A stretch of DNA of 61,614 nt from an uncultured Actinomycetes bacterium (lineage in GTDB: Bacteria > Actinomycetota > Acidimicrobiia > Acidimicrobiales > RAAP-2), in assembly GCA_903874965.1 (NCBI GenBank), contig CAIQUD010000022.1, positions 1 through 61,614 of the forward strand. Direction: 5' to 3'. Made by a program: the position numbers and the translations under genes. The notes beneath the pieces were generated by a model. That model saw only the letters and a program-made list of their open reading frames with translations, had not been told where the DNA came from and made no database searches. This document shows, one piece after another, positions 42,105 through 50,001 of this stretch (its first letter is position 1; each line of letters begins with the position of its first letter).

Positions 42105-42422
42105 GTGGAAACGCTCATAAAAACCCTTGGTGAGCCGAAGAGGACGGAGATCCTTCGTCTCGTATGGGCAGAGGAATTGCCAGCAACGGAGATTGCGGAC
42201 CACTTCCCCTCGGTAACTCGATCGGCAATTTCGCAACATTTGGCCGTGCTTCGATCAGTAGGCCTCGTCAATGAGCGTCGCGAAGGAACCCGTCGCCTCT
42301 ACACCGCCAACCATGCAGAGCTGGCACGACTTCGGAGCTATCTGGACTCTTTTTGGACATCCAGCCTCGACCGGCTTCGTGACCTCGCTGAAGCGGACCA
42401 ACGAAGTCAGGAGCGCTCGTGA
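42105..42422 (+). CDS. ArsR-family winged-helix regulator (105 aa)
   Basis: A compact ArsR-type HTH: L-G-E-P-K-R-T-E-I-L at 8-17, recognition helix V-T-R-S-A-I-S-Q-H-L-A-V-L-R-S-V-G-L-V at 37-55 and the wing R-R-E-G-T-R-R-L-Y. There are no cysteine metal ligands. The GTG start has no clear ribosome site; TAACAT eight bases upstream could be a -10 for a leaderless mRNA. It is coupled (GTGA) to an SRPBCC gene, a common ArsR-AHSA1 pair in actinobacteria, and probably represses its own operon. Confidence 0.85.
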   Translation: METLIKTLGEPKRTEILRLVWAEELPATEIADHFPSVTRSAISQHLAVLRSVGLVNERREGTRRLYTANHAELARLRSYLDSFWTSSLDRLRDLAEADQRSQERS

Positions 42423-42856
42423 CTACCGAAGCCGTGAAGGAAGTACTGATCCAAGCGTCGCCGTTGACAATTTTCCCGTATCTCGTTGATGAGACGAAGT
42501 TGGTGCAATGGATGGGTACCGAAGCCAAACTCGATGCTCAATCCGGAGGAATCTTCAGTTCACTCTGCGGAGGGGTGAATCCTGCGGCAGGACGTTTCGT
42601 CGAAGTGGTGCCCAATGAGCGAGTGGTCTTCACCTTCGGATGGGACATTCCCGGCCATCCAATTCCCGCCGGTTCAAGCGAGGTCGAAATCACCTTGACC
42701 CAACAAGGGCAAGGCACCATGGTCCGACTCGTGCACCGTGGCTTGCCTGAAGACGCGACGTCTGACCACCTACGCGGTTGGACCTACTACCTCGACCGGC
42801 TGACGAAGGTCGTTGCTGGTCAAGATCCAGGACCGGACCGCCCGGACCTCATGTAG
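42419..42856 (+). CDS. SRPBCC/AHSA1-like ligand-binding protein (145 aa)
   Basis: A helix-grip (START-like) fold of the AHSA1 type: I-F-P-Y-L-V-D-E-T-K-L-V-Q-W-M-G at about 18-33, V-V-P-N-E-R-V-V-F-T-F-G-W at about 63-75, and the C-terminal helix with G-W-T-Y-Y-L-D-R-L. Such proteins bind hydrophobic ligands; catalytic function is unproven. GTG start overlaps the arsR stop. Confidence 0.82.
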   Translation: MTTEAVKEVLIQASPLTIFPYLVDETKLVQWMGTEAKLDAQSGGIFSSLCGGVNPAAGRFVEVVPNERVVFTFGWDIPGHPIPAGSSEVEITLTQQGQGTMVRLVHRGLPEDATSDHLRGWTYYLDRLTKVVAGQDPGPDRPDLM

Positions 42857-42881
42857 CACTGAACCAAAGGAGCACTTCTCG

Positions 42882-43508
42882 ATGCAATCAACGGAGATCT
42901 GGCGGTATATCCACGCAGAACGCGCGGCACTCGTGACGACCTTGCGAGGACTCGAGCCCGAGCAGTGGAAGCAAACTTCTTGGTGCGAGGGATGGTCAGT
43001 GAAGCAAGTGGCAGGTCACATCACCGCCGCTGCCGAGCAGACGTTCCCGAACTTTTACCTCGCACTCGCGAGCGCAGGTTTTCGCTTTGACGTCTTTGCG
43101 CGACGTGGCGCCGACAAGGTTGCAATGGTCGACGAGAGTGTCCTGGTTGATCGACTTGCCGCACGCACGACCACGACGAATCACCCTCCGGCTCCGGTGC
43201 TCGCCATGCTCGGAGAGATCGTTGTGCATGGCCAAGACATTCGCCGGCCTCTTGGGCTCACCCACCAGTCACCGGAGGCAGCGCTGATTGCGGTTGCTGA
43301 AGGTTGGAAGAAGTCCAATTTGCTGATCGGTTCGAAGCGACGCATCACTGGCCTGTCGTTGCATGCCACTGACGCTTCGTGGTCGCACGGCACCGGGCCG
43401 AGCGTCGAAGGTCCACTTCAGGAACTTGTTCTCGCCATGACCGGCCGCAAGGGAGCACTTGCCGGGCTCACTGGTCCTGGCGTCGACATCCTCAAGTCCC
43501 GGCCGTAG
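42882..43508 (+). CDS. Maleylpyruvate isomerase-like mycothiol-dependent (DinB-fold) protein (208 aa)
   Basis: The MDMPI/DinB four-helix bundle N-terminal domain has W-C-E-G-W-S-V-K-Q-V-A-G-H-I-T at about 34-48, supplying one His of the metal triad; E-I-V-V-H-G-Q-D-I-R at about 110-119 supplies the others. Such enzymes use mycothiol in isomerisation or conjugation. AAAGGAG precedes the ATG at 42882. It is the third gene of the arsR operon, so its substrate may be the ligand sensed there. Confidence 0.82.
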   Translation: MQSTEIWRYIHAERAALVTTLRGLEPEQWKQTSWCEGWSVKQVAGHITAAAEQTFPNFYLALASAGFRFDVFARRGADKVAMVDESVLVDRLAARTTTTNHPPAPVLAMLGEIVVHGQDIRRPLGLTHQSPEAALIAVAEGWKKSNLLIGSKRRITGLSLHATDASWSHGTGPSVEGPLQELVLAMTGRKGALAGLTGPGVDILKSRP

Positions 43509-43605
43509 TTGGTTGGGCAGGACTGCTTCGTCTTGCCAACGAATGCCCTTCAGCGAGTCGGTTGGTTCGCGCTACCACCCCTCTTGATTTGGAGAAATTC
43601 GTAGA

Positions 43606-43620
43606 TTAGAATCATTCCAA
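43606..43620. promoter_or_regulatory. Fur-type palindrome abutting the fur start codon
   Basis: TTAGAAT-C-ATTCCAA is a 7-1-7 inverted repeat with one mismatch, and its last A is the first base of the ATG. Fur-family repressors commonly bind such sites; a location at the start codon implies autorepression and a very short or leaderless transcript. Confidence 0.6.
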
Positions 43621-44069
43621 TGAACGAATTCACGACGGTCAACCCGGGCGTACTTCACGAAGTTGGCCTTCGCGTGACCCCGCAACGTTTGGCAGTTCTT
43701 GGCGTTCTTCGTCAGGGTCGCGTCCACTTGACCGCCGATGAGGTGTTCCACGCTGCAAAGGGGCAACTCGGTTCGGTGTCAGTTCAGGCGGTCTACGACG
43801 CACTTGGAACGCTCTGTGATCATGGTCTGGCTCGGCGAATTGAGCCAGCGAAGAAGACCGCGCTCTATGAGGCCCGAGTGGCCGACAACCATCACCATCT
43901 CGTCTGCAGGACATGCGGGACGGTTGTAGATGTTGATTGCGCCGTCGGACTCGCTCCATGTCTTGAGGCATCGGCAACCCATGGGTTCACCATTGACGAA
44001 GCTGAAGTCACTTTCTGGGGTGAATGTCCGACGTGTCAGTCAGACACCGCCAACGCCACAAATGGCTGA
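43620..44069 (+). CDS. Fur-family metal- or peroxide-responsive repressor (149 aa)
   Basis: Winged helix 1-85 (R-V-T-P-Q-R-L-A-V-L and S-V-Q-A-V-Y-D-A-L) and a dimerisation domain with H-H-H-L-V-C-R-T-C-G at 91-100 and C-P-T-C at 136-139, i.e. both structural-zinc CxxC pairs. His36, His91 and nearby acids could form the regulatory metal site. FurA/PerR, Nur and Zur types cannot be separated safely. The start overlaps a palindrome whose core also occurs before sod. The next gene encodes a heme-barrel-like protein instead of katG, the usual FurA neighbour. Confidence 0.9.
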   Translation: MNEFTTVNPGVLHEVGLRVTPQRLAVLGVLRQGRVHLTADEVFHAAKGQLGSVSVQAVYDALGTLCDHGLARRIEPAKKTALYEARVADNHHHLVCRTCGTVVDVDCAVGLAPCLEASATHGFTIDEAEVTFWGECPTCQSDTANATNG

Positions 44070-44128
44070 GCTCGAGAAGCTCGATCACCGCACGCAGTAC
44101 GTACACCACAACGATAAAGGAGCAACAA

Positions 44129-44683
44129 ATGGCCAGTGAATGGGGACCCCTTGAGGGACTGATTGGTGAGTGGGAAAGTGACAAGGGCGGCCTTGATACT
44201 TCGTTCTCCCATGCAGAAGGCAAGGTGCTTGGCACGCCATACAAAGAGAAGGTGACCTTTAAGCCCTTTGGTCCGGTCGACAATGGTGACCAACACCTCT
44301 ATGGCCTTGACTACAAGACCGCAATGTGGCGACACGACGAAGAGAACCCATTTCACACCGAGGTTGGTTACTGGCTCTACGACGGCGCAACCGGAGAAGT
44401 GCTTCGTGGATTCGTTGTTCCTCGAGGCATCACGGTCCTGGCCGGTGGCACGGTGTCCGCAGACGCTACGGAGTTCACCCTTCGTGCAGAGAAGGGTGCG
44501 CCGCTCTACACGATTGGCGAGAACTCCTACCTCGAAAAGAACGCCAGCACGCTCTCCTACGAGGTGACGATCACCATTGGTGATGGAACGTGGTCGTACA
44601 AGGAAGACTCGGTGCTCAAGATGAAGGAATTCAACGAGCCCTTCCACCACACTGATGGCAACACCCTCAGCAGAGCGAAGTAG
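44129..44683 (+). CDS. Nitrobindin/FABP-like heme-binding beta-barrel protein (184 aa)
   Basis: The N-terminal G-x-W (L-I-G-E-W-E-S) and a run of alternating strands to the C-terminus fit the ten-stranded lipocalin-like barrel of nitrobindin/THAP4-type proteins (DUF1794/FABP), with E-V-L-R-G-F-V-V-P-R near the middle. Nitrobindins bind ferric heme and isomerise peroxynitrite; the proximal His cannot be fixed from the sequence. AAAGGAG is 6 bases before the ATG. It lies 59 bases after the Fur-type gene and is followed by a terminator, so co-regulation is likely. Confidence 0.62.
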   Translation: MASEWGPLEGLIGEWESDKGGLDTSFSHAEGKVLGTPYKEKVTFKPFGPVDNGDQHLYGLDYKTAMWRHDEENPFHTEVGYWLYDGATGEVLRGFVVPRGITVLAGGTVSADATEFTLRAEKGAPLYTIGENSYLEKNASTLSYEVTITIGDGTWSYKEDSVLKMKEFNEPFHHTDGNTLSRAK

Positions 44684-44697
44684 TTCGACCTTGCGGT

Positions 44698-44741
44698 GAA
44701 GCCCTCGGTTCGCGCGGCATGCCTCGCGGATCGAGGGCTTC
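44698..44741 (+). terminator. Rho-independent-like terminator after the heme-barrel gene
   Basis: GAAGCCCTCG pairs with CGAGGGCTTC around a 24-base interior that can itself pair (CGCG...CGCG). It starts 15 bases after the stop codon. TTCTTCG follows; there is no clean T-run. Confidence 0.7.
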
Positions 44742-44817
44742 TTCGCGAGTGGACGGCCTTCGAGTAGCGAACAACGCCGATCAACAGACAGGCACAGGCG
44801 CTCTCACCCGTCGAGCG

Positions 44818-45105
44818 TTAGAGCGAGATCCTTAGGGCTATAGCCACCACTTCGTCGAGGGCGATGTTTTCGGCTTCGCGAATAGAGGTCTTGAGTGGCA
44901 AGAGATAGGCGCCATTCTTTGGAAACAACGAGGTGGTCCACGTGGTGGAGCCCACGGTTGCGGTGACGGGAATCATTCCCCAGCCATAGGTCACCGAGCG
45001 AGCAATTTCGTGAATGGTCTCACTCTCACCTTCCGGGACGGTCACAAAATGAAAGGGCGCGGGGCCGCGCCAATACCAAACAGTTCCGGTGAAGAACAGC
45101 TCCAT
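44818..45105 (-). CDS. DUF1905 domain protein (95 aa)
   Basis: Small beta-rich protein with the DUF1905 pattern: an opening strand F-T-G-T-V-W, F-V-T-V-P in the middle, G-W-G-M-I-P-V-T-A-T-V-G, W-T-T-S-L-F-P-K-N-G-A-Y-L-L-P-L-K and a C-terminal V-V-A-I-A-L strand. Function of the family is unknown; it often occurs with OmdA/YdeI-type proteins, but none is next to it. Confidence 0.85.
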   Translation of the reverse strand: MELFFTGTVWYWRGPAPFHFVTVPEGESETIHEIARSVTYGWGMIPVTATVGSTTWTTSLFPKNGAYLLPLKTSIREAENIALDEVVAIALRISL

Positions 45106-45296
45106 TCACGCAGCGTATCGAGTGGTGCTTGACGCAACGTCGAACGGAAATGCTCGCACTTGAAGGCGAAGTTCCGCTGTTGCTTCGTTACGCAACGTCT
45201 CCAGCGCGAGAACTCGAAGGTGTCCTACGATCGCAACGAACGGGGGAACCATGCATGGTCGTCGACTGCTTTTCGCCTTGACGGACCAAGGCAGCA

Positions 45297-46199
45297 GTGA
45301 ATCTCGCATGGATGCAATTGAGTTCACCAAGAGACCAACAGCGCACCATGCAATCTGACACGTTGGCGCCCATTTCCTTTACCCAGCGAGTCGTCGGCTT
45401 CGCACGAGCGACGCACTTTGGGCCAACCCTTGTCGTTACCTGTGCGACGACAGCTCTTGCAGTAGCGGCTGGAAGGGGAGGCGGATCAGCCTGGGTCTTC
45501 GCGGCGGTTCTGGCTGGTCAGTGTGCCGTTGGCTGGTCGAACGATGCAATTGACGCCGATCGAGACCAGAAGGTCCGGCGAAGGAGCAAGCCCGTCGTTG
45601 CTGGTCTCGTGACGCAACGTGAACTGAGCATCGCTGCGCTCTCCGCGTTTGTGGTTGCCATTCCGCTGTCGTTTGCCTCGGGTTGGCGCGCTGCACTTGT
45701 TCACCTCGTTGCCATTGTTTCCGCTGTTTGTTACAACCTTTGGTTGAAGTCGACCTGGGTGAGTTGGTTCCCGTATGCGCTCTCCTTTGGACTGCTGCCG
45801 GCATTTGTCGCCCTTGGGCTCCCCTCACGACAGTGGCCGCAACCCCTCGTCATGGTCGCCACCGCCCTGCTTGGCGTTGGCGCTCATATGGTCAATGCGG
45901 CCGCTGATCTTGACGACGATGCAGCAACAGGTGTCAAGGGATTGCCGCAACGACTCGGCGCTCGGCGAGCGCTTGAACTCGGATCGTTGTTGCTCCTCGC
46001 TGCCGCAGTGCTTGTCGGTCTCCACTCGACGCGTCATGGCATTGCCTTCGGACTCGTTGGAGTGGTTGCGTTGGTCGATGTTGGTGTCGTCGTTGCCGGC
46101 GCGATGAAGCGACCACGGCTCGCCTGGAATCTCGCAATGGCTGGCGCCGCTGGCTGCCTCGCGGTGTTCGTGGCGGGTGGCGGAGGCTTGGTCAAGTGA
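45297..46199 (+). CDS. UbiA-family prenyltransferase (about 283-300 aa)
   Basis: A multi-pass membrane prenyltransferase with both Asp-rich motifs: N-D-A-I-D-A-D-R-D at about 82-90 and N-A-A-A-D-L-D-D-D at about 200-208, which bind Mg-prenyl diphosphate. About eight TM helices. Members attach isoprenoid chains to aromatic acceptors (menaquinone, heme O, decaprenyl-phosphoribose). The acceptor here is not evident. The GTG at 45297 has AAGG 5 bases upstream; ATG at 45348 is an alternative that still keeps the first helix. Confidence 0.87.
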   Translation: MNLAWMQLSSPRDQQRTMQSDTLAPISFTQRVVGFARATHFGPTLVVTCATTALAVAAGRGGGSAWVFAAVLAGQCAVGWSNDAIDADRDQKVRRRSKPVVAGLVTQRELSIAALSAFVVAIPLSFASGWRAALVHLVAIVSAVCYNLWLKSTWVSWFPYALSFGLLPAFVALGLPSRQWPQPLVMVATALLGVGAHMVNAAADLDDDAATGVKGLPQRLGARRALELGSLLLLAAAVLVGLHSTRHGIAFGLVGVVALVDVGVVVAGAMKRPRLAWNLAMAGAAGCLAVFVAGGGGLVK

Positions 46200-46263
46200 G
46201 TGAAGTCTTCTTTGCCACGCTCGACCATCTGGCTGGGTTTCTGCAAGCTGCGAACAGTACGAT

Positions 46264-46752
46264 TTGGTGATGGACCTCAAAGCCTTGAAGCCATCGACCT
46301 TTGCATCGGCGACCACCGAGTTGCCATTGGAAAGGGTTTGGCTCGTCGCTTCGAATCCACTCCTGCTCCCAAGTCTTTCGCCCGAGTTACAGGCCGTTCG
46401 ACTTCTTGGTGGTGATCACCTTCAACTCGGCAGCCAGTTTGAAGGGGACCAGTTACGAGGAGAGCGCACTTGGACGACCACGTCGACCGTCACCAAGTTT
46501 GAGGAAGGTCGCGTCTTTGAGTGGACGGTCGGTGAGCTTGAGGAGCCAGTGTCTCGTTGGAGTTTTCTCCTTGATGCCCACCCAGGTGGATGCACGTTGA
46601 CCGAGAAGGTTGTGTTGCTGGGAGGACCGTCACCGCTCACCACGTTTGTTGAAGCGCACCCGGAAGAGGCCGAGGACGTCATTCGCGAACGATTGGAGCT
46701 TCTGCGAGAGCGAATGGCGGTGACCGTTCACGGGTTGCTGCAACTGGCATAA
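46264..46752 (+). CDS. SRPBCC-family ligand-binding protein (160-162 aa)
   Basis: Polyketide cyclase/START-like fold: L-E-R-V-W-L-V-A-S-N-P near 22-32, L-G-S-Q-F-E-G-D-Q-L, F-E-E-G-R-V-F-E-W-T-V-G and a long C-terminal helix (E-E-A-E-D-V-I-R-E-R-L-E-L-L). Starts are GTG 46264 or ATG 46270. It follows the UbiA gene after 64 bases on the same strand and may be co-transcribed, but there is no shared pathway evidence. Confidence 0.75.
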   Translation: MVMDLKALKPSTFASATTELPLERVWLVASNPLLLPSLSPELQAVRLLGGDHLQLGSQFEGDQLRGERTWTTTSTVTKFEEGRVFEWTVGELEEPVSRWSFLLDAHPGGCTLTEKVVLLGGPSPLTTFVEAHPEEAEDVIRERLELLRERMAVTVHGLLQLA

Positions 46753-46802
46753 CGCTCGCTAGGTCATCGAGGAGTCGTTCGGCTCACTGGAGTTCTAAGA
46801 AC

Positions 46803-47720
46803 TCAGTGATGGTGTCCCATCGGAGGCTCAATTGACCCCCAAAGTTGGGCATCAATCGTCGCCGCATCGTTCGTGCATGGTTCACACTCGAGTTCAAGGG
46901 TTGCGTGAGCAATCCGAAACTGGACGGCTATTGCTCGGCGTACGTGTTCGGCGGTGACTTGTGCCGCTTCCAAAGTCGGATGTCCAGTAAGCACGAGGTG
47001 AGCAGAGAGTGCCCGAACTTCTGACGAGAGACTCCATACATGAAGGTCATGCATGGAGTCGACGCCTTCAACGGCCTCGACGGTCTCGCTCAGGTGAGGA
47101 AGGTCGAGATCTCGAGGCGTTGACTCGAGCAATACCTCAATGCTGTGGCCGACGAGCTTTGCCGCCTGAAACGCAATCAGGAGCGCAATGGCGAGCGCAG
47201 CTGCTGGATCGAGCCACATCCAGCCACCGGTCAGCAACACCACAAGCCCAGCGAGCGCGACGCCGAGCGAAGCCGCCGCATCGCCTGCCATATGCAAGAA
47301 CGCGGCTCGCAGATTGAGGTCGTGCCCTCGTTCTTTGAGAAGGAGTGCAGCAAAGCCATTTCCGAGAAAGGCGACTACAGCGACCACGATCACGGTGCTC
47401 GCGTGGAGGTGGCCTGGGTGGAGGAGATGGCGAATGGCTTCGAAGACAATCACCACCGTTGCCAGAAGAATCGCCGCCGCATTCGCCAGCGCCGCAAGAA
47501 TAGTTGCCCGGTGATAGCCGAAGGATCGACTCTCGGTCGGCGGTTTGGCCGACCAAGCAGCGGCAATCATCGCAAGGATGAGGGCGGCAACATCAACAAG
47601 GTTGTGTCCTGCGTCAGCCAGAAGGCCAACCGAACCGGCGAGGAGTCCGGCGACCAACTGGCCGACCATGATGACGACATTGAGCCCGAGTGCAACAGCG
47701 AGCCGACGCGACTTTGTCAC
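46803..47720 (-). CDS. Cation diffusion facilitator (CzcD/ZitB-like metal exporter, 305 aa)
   Basis: Six TM helices with the zinc-site motifs D-A-G-H-N-L-V-D at about 36-43 (TM2) and H-M-A-G-D-A-A at about 142-148 (TM5), and a C-terminal cytoplasmic ferredoxin-like domain (about 205-290) with D-L-H-V-W-S-L. It ends in M-G-H-H-H, and E-C-E-P-C near the end adds possible metal-sensing ligands. The H-x3-D pairs match Zn/Cd-type CDF exporters that work by proton antiport. The nearest regulator is the Fur-type gene 3 kb away. Confidence 0.92.
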   Translation of the reverse strand: MTKSRRLAVALGLNVVIMVGQLVAGLLAGSVGLLADAGHNLVDVAALILAMIAAAWSAKPPTESRSFGYHRATILAALANAAAILLATVVIVFEAIRHLLHPGHLHASTVIVVAVVAFLGNGFAALLLKERGHDLNLRAAFLHMAGDAAASLGVALAGLVVLLTGGWMWLDPAAALAIALLIAFQAAKLVGHSIEVLLESTPRDLDLPHLSETVEAVEGVDSMHDLHVWSLSSEVRALSAHLVLTGHPTLEAAQVTAEHVRRAIAVQFRIAHATLELECEPCTNDAATIDAQLWGSIEPPMGHHH

Positions 47721-47958
47721 CTGACTCCTTGTTGCCCGGCGTGACGACTGCCTCGCATCACCTCATCCTCGCACGGCACCGAGTCGCATTCTCGGAGGAA
47801 GTACTGAAGTGGTCTTGATGGGGCGCTCGTGCGAAGGCGAAACGTGCCCATGATTTTGAAGGGTGCACACCGTAAGGGATGCATTGCTCCCGCTTTGGCT
47901 GCGAGCACGAACCCTGTCATCCCCTAAGTTTGAGGTGTTCGACAACCCTGGAGGTCCC

Positions 47959-49023
47959 GTGCGCTCCCCGAAAGACTTCTTCCGCCCACTTGCCGTTGGT
48001 GCACCGCTTCCCCAGCGTGAGGCACCGTTTCGACCTTCCCGGATGATCCATTTCTTTCCGGCGTCCAACCCGAAGATGGTTGCGAAGTTGCCGGACTTGG
48101 CAACCAAGGTCGATGTGCTTCTGGCGAATCTTGAAGATGGGGTGCCTGCTTCAGAGAAAGAGGCTGCTCGCCAGGGACTCGTCAACGTTGGAAAGACCGT
48201 TGACTTTGGGACGGCGCAGTTTTGGACCCGCGTGAACTCCCTTGACTCACCATGGGGTCTCGACGATCTCGTCACCGCCGTCACCGAAGTCGGTCACGTG
48301 CTCGACGTCATCATGATTCCGAAGGTTGAGGGAGCAGAAGACATCCACTACGTGGATCGCCTGCTCGCCCAACTCGAGGCGAAGGCTGGCCTCACCCGTC
48401 CTATTGGGGTCCACGCAATCTTGGAGACCGCACGAGGCGTGGTCAATGTTGAGGAGATCTGTGGAGCTTCGCCCCGTATGCAAGGGCTCTCGCTTGGACC
48501 TGCGGACTTGGCGGCGAATCGACGGATGAAGACCACGCGAGTGGGTGGTGGACACCCTGACTATCTCGTTCGGCAAGATCCCATCGATGGCGACATCAAC
48601 GGACCTCGAGCGATTTTCCAACAAGACCTCTGGCACTACACGATCGCTCGAATGGTGGATGCATGCCAAGCAAATGGCATTTCGGCCTACTACGGGCCAT
48701 TTGGTGACATTGCTGATGTGGTTGCGTGCGAAGACCAGTTCCGCAACGCGTACTTGCTTGGTTGCGTTGGTGCGTGGTCGCTCCACCCGGCGCAGATTGA
48801 CATTGCCCGCAAGGTGTTCTCTCCAAGCGCGGCTGACGTCCGCCATGCGCGACGCGTCATCGCGGCCATGGGAGACGGAACTGGCGCCGTCATGCTCGAC
48901 GGCAAAATGGAAGACGATGCCTCGGTGAAACAATGTCGAGTCATGGTCGAACTGGCCGAGGATCTTGCCGCTCGAGATCCAGAACTCGCCGCCCTTTACG
49001 CAACCATCAACTTGGAGAACTGA
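47959..49023 (+). CDS. mcl: L-malyl-CoA / beta-methylmalyl-CoA lyase, Chloroflexus type (354 aa)
   Basis: HpcH/HpaI-family lyase matching, from memory, the Chloroflexus MCL over its whole length: F-x-x-P-L-A-V-G-A-P near the start, [52 protein letters not shown] and G-K-M-x-D-D-A. MCL cleaves malyl-, beta-methylmalyl- and citramalyl-CoA in the 3-hydroxypropionate bicycle and in glyoxylate/propionyl-CoA metabolism. GTG at 47959 is 4 bases after GGAGG; the frame upstream has no homology. The next CitE-like gene starts one base after the stop. Confidence 0.85.
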   Translation: MRSPKDFFRPLAVGAPLPQREAPFRPSRMIHFFPASNPKMVAKLPDLATKVDVLLANLEDGVPASEKEAARQGLVNVGKTVDFGTAQFWTRVNSLDSPWGLDDLVTAVTEVGHVLDVIMIPKVEGAEDIHYVDRLLAQLEAKAGLTRPIGVHAILETARGVVNVEEICGASPRMQGLSLGPADLAANRRMKTTRVGGGHPDYLVRQDPIDGDINGPRAIFQQDLWHYTIARMVDACQANGISAYYGPFGDIADVVACEDQFRNAYLLGCVGAWSLHPAQIDIARKVFSPSAADVRHARRVIAAMGDGTGAVMLDGKMEDDASVKQCRVMVELAEDLAARDPELAALYATINLEN

Positions 49024-49024
49024 G

Positions 49025-49903
49025 ATGACCTCATTTGCTTTGCGTCCTCGACGCAGTGTCCTCTACATGCCTGCCGCCAATGAACGGGCGCTCGAGAAGG
49101 CCAAGGCGATCCCAGCCGATGCCCTGATTTTTGACCTCGAAGACGCAGTCGCTCCCGATGCAAAAGTTGAGGCACGCGAGCGCGCCTGCGCAATGTTTGT
49201 CGGAGGTGGCTACGGCTCTCGTGAGATCACGATCCGGGCAAATGGCATCGGCACGATGTGGCATGACGATGACGTGGCGGCGATTGCACAAGCTGGTCCC
49301 GACGGCATTGTCGTTCCGAAGGTCAATTCCGCTGCAGATGTGCACGCGATCGAGGCTGCCTTGGAGCGCCATGGTGCACCTGATCGGACTCGAATTTGGG
49401 CGATGCTCGAGACACCGATCGCGATGCTGCATGCAGAGGAAATCTGCATGGCCTCAGAGCGGCTCGGCGTCTTGGTGCTTGGGACGAACGATCTCGCAAA
49501 GGAACTCCATGCAAAGAGGGTTGCGTCGCGAGCACCGTTGCTTGGTGGGTTGTATTTGAGTCTTCTGGCGGCACGAGCGGCCGACAAGATCATTCTCGAT
49601 GGCGTGTTCAACGACATTAAGGATGAGGCTGGCTTCTTGGCGGAGTGCAAGCAGGGCCGTGAACTCGGTTTTGATGGCAAGACGCTGATCCATCCGAGCC
49701 AGGTTGAAGGTTGCAATGACGTCTTCTCACCTGAACCAGAAGAGGTCGACTTGGCGGTTCGGATCATTGCGGCCTTCGAGGAGGCCGAGCGAGAGGGACG
49801 TGGCGTCGTGACCGTCGATGGCCGGATGATTGAGAATCTTCACGTTGAAGAGGCTCGTCGTGTGTTGGCTATTGATGAGGCCATCGTTACCGCTCGTTCG
49901 TAG
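49025..49903 (+). CDS. HpcH/HpaI (CitE-like) CoA-ester lyase or thioesterase (292 aa)
   Basis: A second, shorter member of the same superfamily: R-R-S-V-L-Y-M-P-A at about 7-15, F-D-L-E-D-A-V at about 35-41, V-P-K-V-N-S, M-L-E-T-P-I-A, L-G-T-N-D-L-A-K and H-P-S-Q-V. The C-terminal R-M-I-E-N-L-H-x-x-E-A-R-R motif is typical of stand-alone CitE-like proteins (citramalyl-CoA lyase, malyl-CoA thioesterase). Start ATG after GGAGAACTGAG, 1 base after mcl. In Rhodobacter a pair Mcl1/Mcl2 acts as lyase plus malyl-CoA thioesterase; the same division is possible here. Confidence 0.87.
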   Translation: MTSFALRPRRSVLYMPAANERALEKAKAIPADALIFDLEDAVAPDAKVEARERACAMFVGGGYGSREITIRANGIGTMWHDDDVAAIAQAGPDGIVVPKVNSAADVHAIEAALERHGAPDRTRIWAMLETPIAMLHAEEICMASERLGVLVLGTNDLAKELHAKRVASRAPLLGGLYLSLLAARAADKIILDGVFNDIKDEAGFLAECKQGRELGFDGKTLIHPSQVEGCNDVFSPEPEEVDLAVRIIAAFEEAEREGRGVVTVDGRMIENLHVEEARRVLAIDEAIVTARS

Positions 49904-50001
49904 GTCGAGCTCCTGAGCATCGCGCCTGCAACTGGGTGAGTCTCCCGCGTTCTTGTGACGAGCCCTCGGGAGGTTCAGCAGCCTGCAACTACGCTTCGTC
50001 T

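Noticed and set aside
47145-47744. 199-codon plus-strand frame opposite the CDF exporter
   Set aside because: Shadow of the CDF gene; composition is low-complexity and the CDF motifs are on the other strand.
49025-49903. CitE as part of an ATP-independent citrate lyase complex
   Set aside because: No citD, citF, citC or citG is adjacent; stand-alone CitE-like proteins have other CoA-ester functions.
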